DNA of 64,000 nucleotides from Actinobacillus indolicus. GTDB taxonomy: Bacteria; Pseudomonadota; Gammaproteobacteria; Enterobacterales; Pasteurellaceae. Of the stretch, positions 1 to 7,434 are shown in pieces. The first letter of the stretch is position 1. Every line of letters begins with the position of its first letter. A program made the translations under genes and the position numbers. The stretch covers positions 1,012,001 through 1,076,000 of the forward strand of contig NZ_CP038145.1 in assembly GCF_004519515.1 (NCBI RefSeq), written 5' to 3'. The notes under the pieces were generated by a model that was given only the letters and a program-made list of their open reading frames with translations, ran no database searches and was not told where the DNA came from.

Positions 1-254
1 TTTTCTAAAGCGCGCTCAGCAACGATTTTACCAACAACTGCTGCCGCTTCTTTATTACCAGTATATTTAACTTGCTCTTTAATTACTTTCTCAACAGTTG
101 AAGCTGCTGCTAAAACTTCTGAGCCATTAGGTGCAATCACCTGCGCATAAATATGGCGAGGTGTGCGATGCACAACTAAACGTGTTGCACCTTGCTCTCT
201 CATTAAATGACGTGCACGGCTTGCACGACGGATACGAGCTACTTTCTTATCCAT
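1..254 (-). CDS. rplR: 50S ribosomal protein L18 (partial, C-terminus off the window edge)
   Basis: This is the 5' part of the L18 gene. It starts at an ATG at 254 and reads off the left edge after about 84 codons; the family is about 117 residues long. The N-terminus is Lys/Arg rich (MDKKVARIRRASRAR), as expected for a protein that binds 5S rRNA in the central protuberance of the large subunit. It lies 14 bases downstream of rplF, its usual spc operon neighbour. The protein is not broken, only cut by the window. Confidence 0.95.
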   Translation of the reverse strand, partial: MDKKVARIRRASRARHLMREQGATRLVVHRTPRHIYAQVIAPNGSEVLAAASTVEKVIKEQVKYTGNKEAAAVVGKIVAERALE

Positions 255-268
255 AGTGTTACCTTACT

Positions 269-802
269 TTACTTTTTCTTCGCTTCTTTAGTACGTACAA
301 CTTCATCAGCGTAACGTACACCTTTACCTTTATAAGGCTCTGGTTTGCGGTATGCACGAATATCAGCTGCCACTTGGCCGATTAACTGTTTGTCCGCAGA
401 CTTAAGAATAATCTCAGTTTGTGATGGACATTCACCAGTTACACCTGCTGGCAACTCATGTTCAACCGGGTGTGAGAAACCTAAACTTAATGCAACAGTG
501 TTGCCTTTCATTTGAGCTCTGTAACCAACACCCACTAATTGCAATTTCTTAGTAAAGCCTTCAGTAACACCGATAACCATTGCGTTAACGAGGGCACGAG
601 CTGTACCTGCTTGCGCATCTGCATTAACGATACCCGCTTTTGGAGCGAATGTTAAAGTATCAGCTTCGTATTTTACTTCAACTGCATTGTGAATTTCGCG
701 AGATAACTCGCCATTTTTACCTTTTACTGTTAATAGCTGACCATTCAAAGTAACTTGAACGCCGGCAGGAACAGCGACAGGTGCTTTTGCAACACGAGAC
801 AT
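269..802 (-). CDS. rplF: 50S ribosomal protein L6
   Basis: L6 is 177 residues, the normal length. It sits near the base of the L7/L12 stalk and contacts the sarcin-ricin loop of 23S rRNA. The family's two tandem alpha/beta halves are recognisable, and the C-terminal signature PEPYKGKGVRY is present near residues 153-163. The gene lies between rpsH (16 bases upstream) and rplR in standard spc order. I saw nothing unusual in it. Confidence 0.98.
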   Translation of the reverse strand: MSRVAKAPVAVPAGVQVTLNGQLLTVKGKNGELSREIHNAVEVKYEADTLTFAPKAGIVNADAQAGTARALVNAMVIGVTEGFTKKLQLVGVGYRAQMKGNTVALSLGFSHPVEHELPAGVTGECPSQTEIILKSADKQLIGQVAADIRAYRKPEPYKGKGVRYADEVVRTKEAKKK

Positions 803-818
803 TTTTCCTACCTCACTA

Positions 819-1211
819 TTATGCTACGTAACAGATAATTTCACCGCCGAGGCCCGCTTGACGCGCTGCACGGTCGGTCATTACACCTTTAGATGTAGAA
901 ACAACTGCGATACCTAAACCACCCATTACTTTTGGTAATTCGTCTTTACGTTTATAAATACGAAGACCTGGACGGCTTACGCGTTGGATACTTTCTACAA
1001 CTGGTTTGTTTTGGAAATATTTTAAAGTGATTTCCAACTCAGGTTTTGAACCTTCAACAACTTTGAAGCTCTCAACATAACCTTCTTCAGCTAAAACGCT
1101 TGCAATAGCAACTTTTAACTTAGATGAAGGCATACTGATTGCAACTTTATTCGCAGCTTGACCGTTACGAATACGGGTCAGCATATCTGCGATTGGATCT
1201 TGCATGCTCAT
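819..1211 (-). CDS. rpsH: 30S ribosomal protein S8
   Basis: S8 is 130 residues and binds the central domain of 16S rRNA. The sequence begins MSMQDPIADMLTRIRNGQ and ends with the conserved GGEIICYVA block. In E. coli S8 is the translational repressor of the spc operon, binding an mRNA structure at the rplE start. By analogy it should control the genes downstream of rplX here, but I did not fold the 17-base rplX-rplE gap region to check. It lies between rpsN and rplF. Confidence 0.98.
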   Translation of the reverse strand: MSMQDPIADMLTRIRNGQAANKVAISMPSSKLKVAIASVLAEEGYVESFKVVEGSKPELEITLKYFQNKPVVESIQRVSRPGLRIYKRKDELPKVMGGLGIAVVSTSKGVMTDRAARQAGLGGEIICYVA

Positions 1212-1247
1212 GTATTTACTCCCATGATTCCAAATTAAAAGAGGTTA

Positions 1248-1553
1248 TTACCAGCTTGCTTTCTTAAGGCCTGGAATTTCACCGCGCATTGCAGCTTCAC
1301 GTACCTTAATACGGCTTAAACCAAACTTACGAAGTACACCGTGTGGACGACCAGTTTGGCGGCAACGGTTACGCTGACGGATTGGACTAGAATCGCGTGG
1401 AAGTGTTTGTAATTTTAACACTGCATCCCAACGTTCTTCGTCTGAAGAATTTACATCAGAGATAATTCTCTTTAACTCTTCACGTTTAGCGTAGAATTTA
1501 TCAGCTAATTTCGCACGTTTTACGTCACGTGCAATCATTGATTGTTTTGCCAC
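1248..1553 (-). CDS. rpsN: 30S ribosomal protein S14 (zinc-independent form)
   Basis: S14 is 101 residues, the long zinc-free type: the short form's paired CxxC motifs are absent, and only one Cys is seen (in RQRNRCRQTGRPHG). The conserved C-terminal FGLSRIKVREAAMRGEIPG block is intact. It assembles into the 30S head close to S3 and S19. It lies 11 bases downstream of rplE and 36 bases upstream of rpsH, as in other gammaproteobacterial spc operons. Confidence 0.98.
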   Translation of the reverse strand: MAKQSMIARDVKRAKLADKFYAKREELKRIISDVNSSDEERWDAVLKLQTLPRDSSPIRQRNRCRQTGRPHGVLRKFGLSRIKVREAAMRGEIPGLKKASW

Positions 1554-1564
1554 GATAACCTACC

Positions 1565-2104
1565 TTATTTACGGAATGGGAAATTGAAAGCCGCTAATAA
1601 AGCTTGGCCTTCTTCATCACTTTTCGCCGTTGTGGTGATAGTAATATCTAAACCACGTACACGATCTACTTTATCGTAGTCGATTTCAGGGAAAATGATT
1701 TGTTCACGAACACCCATACTGTAATTACCACGACCGTCGAATGATTTCGCGTTTAAACCGCGGAAGTCACGGATACGTGGAACAGCGATAGTAATCAATC
1801 TTTCAAAGAATTCCCACATACGTTCACCACGTAGGGTTACTTTGCATCCGATTGGATATCCCTGACGGATTTTAAAGCCTGCAACAGATTTGCGTGCTTT
1901 AGTAATTAAAGGTTTTTGACCGCTGATTGCTGTTAAATCTGCTACTGCGTTGTCTAACAGTTTTTTGTCGGTCAATGCTTCACCCACACCCATATTCAGG
2001 GTTATCTTTTCGATTCGTGGGACTTGCATGACAGATGAGTAGTTGAATTTCGCTTTTAATTCATTAACTACTGTATCTCTGTAGTAATCATGCAGTTTCG
2101 CCAT
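1565..2104 (-). CDS. rplE: 50S ribosomal protein L5
   Basis: L5 is 179 residues and binds 5S rRNA with L18 in the central protuberance. Recognisable blocks are PRIEKITLNMGVGEA near residue 29 and FPEIDYDKVDRVRGLDI near residue 138. Its translation start lies 17 bases after rplX; in E. coli the S8 repressor binds the mRNA around this start, so this is the expected control point of the distal operon. Length and order are ordinary. Confidence 0.98.
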   Translation of the reverse strand: MAKLHDYYRDTVVNELKAKFNYSSVMQVPRIEKITLNMGVGEALTDKKLLDNAVADLTAISGQKPLITKARKSVAGFKIRQGYPIGCKVTLRGERMWEFFERLITIAVPRIRDFRGLNAKSFDGRGNYSMGVREQIIFPEIDYDKVDRVRGLDITITTTAKSDEEGQALLAAFNFPFRK

Positions 2105-2121
2105 CGCATTACTCCAGTTAA

Positions 2122-2433
2122 TTAAATTGTTTTCTCGTTAGATTTGAAGAAACGGACTTTTTTGCCATCTTCGAATCTAAATCCTACACGGTCAGCTTTG
2201 TTTGTTTCTGGGTTGAAAATCGCAACGTTTGACGCATCAATCGCAGCTTCTTTCTTCACTAAACCGCCAGCTTTGCCTAACGCAGGAACTGGTTTTTCGT
2301 GTTTAGTGATAATGTTGATACCCTCAACAATCACTTTACCGTTTGGTAACACAGAAGTTACCTTACCACGTTTGCCCTTGTCTTTACCAGCAAGAACAAT
2401 TACTTCATCGTTTTGACGGATTTTTGCAGCCAT
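2122..2433 (-). CDS. rplX: 50S ribosomal protein L24
   Basis: L24 is 103 residues and is an early assembly protein that binds the 5' domain of 23S rRNA. The N-terminal KOW motif is clear (NDEVIVLAGKDKGKRGKV, residues about 8-25). It is the second gene of the spc operon, 12 bases after rplN and 17 bases before rplE. There is nothing unusual in the coding sequence. Confidence 0.98.
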   Translation of the reverse strand: MAAKIRQNDEVIVLAGKDKGKRGKVTSVLPNGKVIVEGINIITKHEKPVPALGKAGGLVKKEAAIDASNVAIFNPETNKADRVGFRFEDGKKVRFFKSNEKTI

Positions 2434-2445
2434 TACATTCTCTCC

Positions 2446-2817
2446 TTATAGTACTTCTGGAGCTAAAGAAATGATCTTCATAAACTTCTCAGAACGAAGT
2501 TCACGCGTCACAGGTCCAAAAATACGAGTACCGATTGGTTGCTCAGTGTTATTGTTTAAAATTACACAAGCATTGCCATCGAAACGAATAACTGCGCCAT
2601 CTGGGCGACGAACACCCTTCTTGGTGCGCACAACAACTGCTTTTAACACATCACCTTTTTTAACTTTACCGCGTGGAATTGCTTCTTTCACAGTAACTTT
2701 GATGATATCGCCGATAGCAGCGTAACGACGGTGCGATCCACCTAGAACCTTGATACACATTACGCTACGAGCCCCTGAGTTATCAGCAACATCCAGCATA
2801 GTCTGTTCTTGGATCAT
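2446..2817 (-). CDS. rplN: 50S ribosomal protein L14
   Basis: L14 is 123 residues and forms part of the subunit interface (bridge B8). It begins [19 protein letters not shown] and carries the [11 protein letters not shown] block. It is the first gene of the spc operon and is preceded by a clear shine-dalgarno (CGGAG). Its promoter and an attenuator-like hairpin lie between 2837 and 2918. In most relatives rpsQ of the S10 operon lies directly upstream; here about 5 kb of other genes separate them. Confidence 0.98.
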
Positions 2818-2836
2818 ATTAGTGCTCCGTTAAAAT

Positions 2837-2885
2837 AAAAAACACCCTTTCGGGACGAACCTGTTTGCCCTATGCAAACAGGGTG
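2837..2885 (-). promoter_or_regulatory. terminator-like hairpin in the spc operon leader
   Basis: Read on the minus strand, the leader of rplN holds an outer stem CACCC/GGGTG (2885-2881 with 2847-2843), an inner 9-bp stem CCTGTTTGC/GCAAACAGG, a small CCC-GAAA-GGG hairpin and then six U residues (2842-2837). All of this lies between the promoter and the rplN start, so it could act as a transcription attenuator. It might instead terminate transcription arriving from upstream genes. No folding energy was computed. Confidence 0.55.
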
Positions 2886-2888
2886 CGG

Positions 2889-2918
2889 ATTATATCGCAA
2901 TCGGCTTTACAAGATCAA
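2889..2918 (-). promoter_or_regulatory. sigma70 promoter of the spc operon
   Basis: On the minus strand there is a perfect -10 (TATAAT, complement at 2889-2894) and a -35 TTGATC (complement at 2913-2918) with an 18-base spacer. It lies about 70 bases upstream of rplN. This fits the separate spc promoter known in E. coli, and a strong promoter is needed here because the S10 operon ends 5 kb away at its own terminator. Confidence 0.7.
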
Positions 2919-2941
2919 CTGAATTTTAAGCAATTCATCGA

Positions 2942-2974
2942 TTTGCAAAAAATAGGCAAAATCTCACCGCTTGC
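2942..2974 (-). other. DNA uptake signal sequence (ACAAGCGGT type)
   Basis: The minus strand reads GCAAGCGGTGAGATTTTGCC followed by TTTTTTGCAAAT, which is the core plus the downstream T-rich/TTTGCAAA block seen at other copies in this window. It lies upstream of the spc promoter, downstream of the secreted-protein gene at 3013. Confidence 0.75.
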
Positions 2975-3012
2975 AGAGTGTGAAATATCGTTCAATTATT
3001 CACTATTTCATC

Positions 3013-3807
3013 TCACTCACCAGACTCATAAACTGCTCTAGCTTCTTCTGCTTTTACTTGAGCATCTTCCAATCGCTTAGCACTAGCTTCAACTCTTTTT
3101 TCATAGGTTTCAATTCTTGAAGAGCTCAATCGAGATTGATGATACCTTGCGACACCTTCCGCCTCTCGTGCTTTTTGATTATTTATATTTGTTGGATTTG
3201 CTTGAGCAATTTTTATCGCTTCTTCAGCTGCACGTCTGGTTTCTTCAACTTTTGCTTCTAATTGCACAAGCTCACGCTTTGCAGATTCCAAACGTCTAAG
3301 ATCAACTTGGTACTGCTTCTCTGCCTGTTTTACTGCAATTTCAGCTTTCTCCAGCACATGCTTTGGATTCTTTTTACGCAAATCTCCGCCTGCAGACGTT
3401 GTTGCCGTTGAGCCACCTAGCCCACCACTTGCAGCCACAGATACTGGCATTGTACTCTCACCATATTTTTGACTATATTCCACTGTGCCATACTCTGGAT
3501 TGTCCTTGTTTTTAGCATGTTTAGGTGGTTCTTCCGCTTTTTCTATCGCCTTATTTTTTTGCGCAGCATATTTTTTAGCGGCATCCACACGCCCTTCTGG
3601 AGTTAAATATCCTCCCATTGGCACATTGAAATTTTCTACACTATCGGTATGGACAGGGGTGCAATATTCCACCACATTATCCGTACCATCTTTGGCTTGA
3701 TAGCAACTATAATCTAAAACATGGTAGATTTGATTCAGAGGTTGAGATTCCGCTTGTGCTAACATGCTCACCATTAACCCTGTAGCTAAACTAACTTTTC
3801 CCTTCAT
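3013..3807 (-). CDS. secreted coiled-coil protein of unknown function
   Basis: I do not recognise this 264-residue protein. Residues 1-19 look like a Sec signal peptide ending AQA, so the mature protein should be periplasmic or secreted. The next ~100 residues contain two cysteines (C35, C49) that could form a disulfide. A Gly/Ser/Thr-rich linker (about 122-141) follows, then a long charged helix (about 148-260, rich in Glu, Lys, Arg and Ala) with coiled-coil character. There is no lipobox and no transmembrane helix after the signal. It is the last gene of the accessory block and is separated from the channel gene by a facing pair of uptake signals, so it is probably transcribed alone. Confidence 0.75.
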   Translation of the reverse strand: MKGKVSLATGLMVSMLAQAESQPLNQIYHVLDYSCYQAKDGTDNVVEYCTPVHTDSVENFNVPMGGYLTPEGRVDAAKKYAAQKNKAIEKAEEPPKHAKNKDNPEYGTVEYSQKYGESTMPVSVAASGGLGGSTATTSAGGDLRKKNPKHVLEKAEIAVKQAEKQYQVDLRRLESAKRELVQLEAKVEETRRAAEEAIKIAQANPTNINNQKAREAEGVARYHQSRLSSSRIETYEKRVEASAKRLEDAQVKAEEARAVYESGE

Positions 3808-3948
3808 TTTGTACGCTTTCCCTCAGTTTGTCATAAATGAATTTACTATTGCTTTATCTAAAAATAACAGAATGAATAAAATAGTAGCGATTATCCTATC
3901 TTATAATTGACCAAAAATCAGTATAGATTTTCAAAAAGTGAATAAATG

Positions 3949-4004
3949 CAAGCGGTCACTTCCCTATAAAAATTTGCAAATTTTCTGAAGGAAATGACCG
4001 CTTG
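3949..4004. terminator. facing pair of uptake signal sequences forming a terminator-like stem
   Basis: CAAGCGGTCA at 3949-3958 and TGACCGCTTG at 3995-4004 are perfect inverted copies, with TTCC/GGAA extending the stem. It sits 48 bases after the stop of the channel gene and upstream of the secreted-protein gene. Inverted uptake-signal pairs are known to serve as terminators in Pasteurellaceae, and this is the likely role here. Confidence 0.65.
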
Positions 4005-4051
4005 TAGAATAGAAGGCTTAAATAATAAATAGAGATTGTGATTGCTCTTTT

Positions 4052-5767
4052 TTATATCAACGTATCCTCATACCCTTCCATTCCAAATGCCTCTTTACAC
4101 CGAGATAGCATTTCTGTCGGGATTGCTTTTACTACATCTGGTTCTAAATATTGATTAAACATATCCGCAATTAATTTGGCATAAGCAATGGATTTTGTAT
4201 CAAACACAAACAATTTAGTATTAATACGCAAGGTACAACTATTGTCTGCTTGTATAAACCTCGCAATATTTTTTGATGTAATATTAAAATACTGATTTTT
4301 ATCGCATTTTAATTGGTAATGTTCTTCTACTGCTGATGCAAATGCTTGGTACATTGCTTCGAATTGCTCACTGTTTTTAATCGTACTCTTCGCATTTCCA
4401 TAACTTGTATCAGATTTCTCAGGAGAATAACAAAAATGGAATTGACTTGGGCGTTCTGAAGGAGCTACTGCACCTAAAATCGGGAAAACCCAACTACCTT
4501 CATGATTGGCTAGTTTATTTATATCGTCTAAAAATAATGCAAAATTAGGGCATTTTTTTTCATCATTCACCAAATAGTAACTAATTGGATCATCAGGATC
4601 TGTTTCTACTTCTTTTGCAATAAAGTTAAACCCACCAATTTTAGCAATATGGTACGCAAACCAACTGGTCACTGGCTCTGCAAAACCAGATGTACTCATA
4701 ATTGTAATTTTTGAACCGCGATCGATACAACAGCCATAAGGACGATTCTTTTTATAATTGACCACCACAATTTTATCTGTTGGATTTTCAGCAGGTGAAA
4801 TTGCATTCGCTAAATTGTATAAGTGGAAACAGTCTGAGTCGCCAACTGTTTTAATAATTTCAGTTTCTGAAATATATTTACGCGTTAAAATCGTACTTAG
4901 TGGTTGATAACGTGGTACATAATAAAGTTGTGTATTATGTCTATCATAATTAAAACGGAAGGAGTGCAAAATACGAGATTTAAAATTGGCAAATTCCTCA
5001 GTAGCTTTATCTTCCTGCATAATTTCAGAAAAGGCACTGGCAATTAAACCTGCTGGTACAGCAAAAATTGCAATCGTTAAAACACCAATAATGCTCGCAA
5101 TAATACGTCCTATAGTCGTAATCGGCGGTGTATCGGATAAGCCACCTGGATCGCCAATATATTGTAAAAATGCCCAAACTACCGAAGTTAAGCCGTTGTT
5201 ATACACTTCAGGTTGTGCTTGATGTTCAACAAAATACAAAATAAAGGAAAGAATCAATGTCACAATAACCAAAAATTCTAACGACACCTTCATTTCATCT
5301 TTCTTAGCACTAAAGGCACGAGCTAAAATTTGAATAGATTTTAAATAACGGAAGATGCGACATAAACGCAATACACGTAAAAGTTGCACCGTTACAGGAG
5401 AAATTGGGAAAATAAAAGTCAGAAAGAAAGTATAGGTCGAAAGAATATCCATTAAACCAAAAAAGGAAAAACAGTATTTTATTCTTCCCATAACCCCTTG
5501 ATATTTTTTATCAATTAAATCCGCACACCAAATACGCAATGAAACTTCAACCGAGAAAAAAGCAAGGGTAATATAATCAATGAGATTAAGCCAAAAGCCA
5601 TATTGTTGATTAATATTTTCATACGTTGAAAGGAAAATACTCACCATTGATAAAGCAATTAAGCCTAATATCGTATAGTTAATACTTTTTGATAATTTAT
5701 CACCGTCTAGGCTATCTTTAAAAATAGAGGCGAGGCGAGCTTTTAATATATTTGGTTGAGGGTTCAT
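4052..5767 (-). CDS. six-transmembrane voltage-gated-type ion channel with atypical pore and large cytoplasmic domain
   Basis: The 571-residue protein has the Kv-type layout: S1 about 31-48, S2 58-80, S3 99-119, S4 128-145, S5 160-181, pore 193-215, S6 220-246. S4 carries arginines at three-residue spacing (LLRVLRLCRIFRYLK), the hallmark of a voltage sensor. The potassium filter TVGYGD is absent; the loop instead reads YIGDPGG (203-209), so ion selectivity cannot be assumed. Residues about 250-571 form a soluble domain I do not recognise, and it may be the sensing or regulatory part. It is co-transcribed with the 199-residue gene 13 bases upstream. It probably acts in the inner membrane; its physiological role is unknown. 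Confidence 0.8.
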   Translation of the reverse strand: MNPQPNILKARLASIFKDSLDGDKLSKSINYTILGLIALSMVSIFLSTYENINQQYGFWLNLIDYITLAFFSVEVSLRIWCADLIDKKYQGVMGRIKYCFSFFGLMDILSTYTFFLTFIFPISPVTVQLLRVLRLCRIFRYLKSIQILARAFSAKKDEMKVSLEFLVIVTLILSFILYFVEHQAQPEVYNNGLTSVVWAFLQYIGDPGGLSDTPPITTIGRIIASIIGVLTIAIFAVPAGLIASAFSEIMQEDKATEEFANFKSRILHSFRFNYDRHNTQLYYVPRYQPLSTILTRKYISETEIIKTVGDSDCFHLYNLANAISPAENPTDKIVVVNYKKNRPYGCCIDRGSKITIMSTSGFAEPVTSWFAYHIAKIGGFNFIAKEVETDPDDPISYYLVNDEKKCPNFALFLDDINKLANHEGSWVFPILGAVAPSERPSQFHFCYSPEKSDTSYGNAKSTIKNSEQFEAMYQAFASAVEEHYQLKCDKNQYFNITSKNIARFIQADNSCTLRINTKLFVFDTKSIAYAKLIADMFNQYLEPDVVKAIPTEMLSRCKEAFGMEGYEDTLI

Positions 5768-5780
5768 CTGAATTATTCCG

Positions 5781-6380
5781 TTAAATTTTAATTAAACCAT
5801 ATCTTTTTGCGTCTTTTCCTAATAACCATAAATAATGATCAATTTCACGCAAAGAACATTCTTTTAAATCAAAATAGGTTTGAAATTCCTTGATTACTTG
5901 CTTAAATGTAGCATAATCTTTCAAATCACCATTTTTAAAATCTGAAAATTTGTATTCTACTCTAAAATATCTAAGCATTACATCAACAAATCTATCATAA
6001 ATCGGGAATGCTTCAGGGTTGTGATTACTACAAAATTTAGTTGCGAAAGAGTAGAAATTTTTAGTTTTTCCCGCAATCGTTACGGTTTGAATATCTTTCA
6101 CTAAACTTTCATCACCGTCCACCAAACGCTGATCTAAATTTGGAATAGTTAGAATATGTTTTGCCACGGAATAAGTATCAAATATATTGGTACTATAAAA
6201 ATCATTTAATACCGTTACCTTTAATAACAAAGTTTCTAGATTATCGTTTTTATAGGTTGGTTGCTTATATAACAAATCCAGCACAACTTGTTGCGCACGG
6301 TAATGTTCTAAACTTTCATTATTTTGAAGTTTATCTTCGTATTGTTTTACTTCGGCAATAGTAGGTTTTTGAATAATCAT
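5781..6380 (-). CDS. conserved hypothetical protein paired with the ion channel
   Basis: This is a 199-residue soluble protein with no signal peptide or membrane segment, and I do not recognise the family. Its most distinctive stretch is near residues 107-131, with FATKFCSNHNPEAFPIYDRF and then a conserved-looking C-terminal motif REIDHYLWLLGK (about 178-189). The all-helical look with a late Asp raises a faint resemblance to helix-hairpin-helix glycosylase folds, but this is only an impression. The start has a good ribosome site (GAGGAT). The stop is 13 bases before the channel start, so the two form a two-gene unit. Base composition is low GC like the rest of the block. Confidence 0.7.
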   Translation of the reverse strand: MIIQKPTIAEVKQYEDKLQNNESLEHYRAQQVVLDLLYKQPTYKNDNLETLLLKVTVLNDFYSTNIFDTYSVAKHILTIPNLDQRLVDGDESLVKDIQTVTIAGKTKNFYSFATKFCSNHNPEAFPIYDRFVDVMLRYFRVEYKFSDFKNGDLKDYATFKQVIKEFQTYFDLKECSLREIDHYLWLLGKDAKRYGLIKI

Positions 6381-6399
6381 AATTTTATCCTCTATTAAA

Positions 6400-6427
6400 A
6401 AGGCTATGTTAGAAATAACACAGCCTT
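6400..6427 (-). terminator. rho-independent terminator of the 298-residue gene, at the edge of the next gene
   Basis: The 12-bp stem AAGGCTATGTTA (6400-6411) pairs with TAACACAGCCTT (6416-6427) around a GAAA/TTTC loop, with one G-U pair. On the minus strand it is followed by TTTTTAATAG. It lies only 20 bases before the start of the 199-residue gene, so it either ends the upstream transcript or works as an attenuator in that gene's leader. Confidence 0.7.
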
Positions 6428-6486
6428 AGATTGAATGAAAAAATTCACTAATTCATCTAAATTTATTTAACTCATTAATATAGTAA

Positions 6487-7383
6487 TTATTCTAGATCTT
6501 TAGCCACTGATGCTACACTTGTGAAGTCACAATTTTTACACGCATAAGTCTCTTCTTCTAGTATTTTCATCACTTTAATATAACGAGTTTTCGAACCTCT
6601 TGATGTGGTTTCTTCAACCTCTCTACTAGATGCATAACGATCTTTCACTTCAACACCTTTGAGATAAATCGCATTTTTAGTATCACATTTTGGACATTCG
6701 TAGCCATCATCAGCCATTTCCCTTACAGTATAATCATAAGTATCCGATTTAATTACCTCTCGATAATCACACTGGTTGCAACCTTTTATTCTATCAACTG
6801 TTCTTTGGAAATACTCCATTCTACGCCCTTTGATTGTTGTCATTCCTTTAAAAACATAGGGTTTCCAAATATCAGCATCTTTTAAACGGTGAATAGCATC
6901 TTCCGCACCACAAGCAGGACAAATTTTTTCTTGCCGTTCACGCTCAGCTTCTTGAGCTTCCTTTCTCGCAATTCTTTCCGCTTCTTCGGCTTCCTCTCTC
7001 GCAATTCTTTCCGCTTCTTCGGCTTCCTCTCTCGCAATTCTTTCCGCTTCTTCGGCTTCCTCTCTCGCAATTCTTTCTGCCTTCGCTTTAACTTTGATTT
7101 TATTTGTTATTGTCATAACAATACCTGATATTAGGCTTATGATCACAAGAACAATAATACCAAAGAGTAGCACTGAAACTGCATCAACAAGTTTAAACCC
7201 ATCCAAAAAATAATAGGTTACACCATAAATAATTGCACTGAGCACTATCCAACCAACAGAAATGAACAAGTCTCTTGTTGCAATTAATCCTAAAACAAAT
7301 ATAGTAATAATTGAGCCAACTAGTAATTTTTGTTCTGAAATATTATAAAGAAAAGGCAACGTGTCTCTAACAAAATCGATCAT
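6487..7383 (-). CDS. membrane protein with tandem EA-rich helix repeats and zinc-ribbon cysteine pairs
   Basis: This is a 298-residue protein of unknown function. Three hydrophobic segments lie at about 20-38, 40-60 and 66-90. A charged helix follows, made of four 11-residue repeats (ERIAREEAEEA, residues 103-146), then a cytoplasmic region with four CxxC pairs: C155/C158, C202/C205, C230/C233 and C282/C285. The pairs look like two zinc ribbons. The layout suggests an inner-membrane anchor, a coiled-coil spacer and a metal-binding module. A strong promoter overlapped by palindromes lies directly upstream and a terminator directly downstream, so it is a single-gene unit. Confidence 0.75.
   Translation of the reverse strand: MIDFVRDTLPFLYNISEQKLLVGSIITIFVLGLIATRDLFISVGWIVLSAIIYGVTYYFLDGFKLVDAVSVLLFGIIVLVIISLISGIVMTITNKIKVKAKAERIAREEAEEAERIAREEAEEAERIAREEAEEAERIARKEAQEAERERQEKICPACGAEDAIHRLKDADIWKPYVFKGMTTIKGRRMEYFQRTVDRIKGCNQCDYREVIKSDTYDYTVREMADDGYECPKCDTKNAIYLKGVEVKDRYASSREVEETTSRGSKTRYIKVMKILEEETYACKNCDFTSVASVAKDLE
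6946..7077 (-). repeat. four copies of a 33-bp in-frame tandem repeat
   Basis: Four 33-bp units encode ERIAREEAEEA, the last with two changes (ERIARKEAQEA). The unit is a multiple of three, so slippage would lengthen or shorten the helix by 11 residues without breaking the gene. Adjacent units are near identical at DNA level, which implies recent expansion. Confidence 0.9.
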
Positions 7384-7434
7384 TTTTTATCCTTACTTTT
7401 CGAATAATTAAGAAAAATTTTTTCTCCGAGTTTG

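Noticed and set aside
2144..2725. Plus-strand reading frames of 84-90 codons opposite rplX and rplN
   Set aside because: They lie antisense to well-supported ribosomal genes, have no ribosome site, and show no recognisable protein features.
4052..5767. Calling the channel a KcsA/Kch-type potassium channel
   Set aside because: The GYG filter is absent, so potassium selectivity would be an unsupported claim.
5781..6380. Calling the 199-residue protein a DNA glycosylase
   Set aside because: Only a vague helical and late-Asp resemblance is seen; no clear helix-hairpin-helix GPD motif with the catalytic Lys/Asp could be identified.
6882..7128. Frames opposite or alongside the 33-bp repeat encoding Arg/Lys-rich or Phe-rich repeats
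   Set aside because: They are frame shadows of the tandem repeat in the 298-residue gene.
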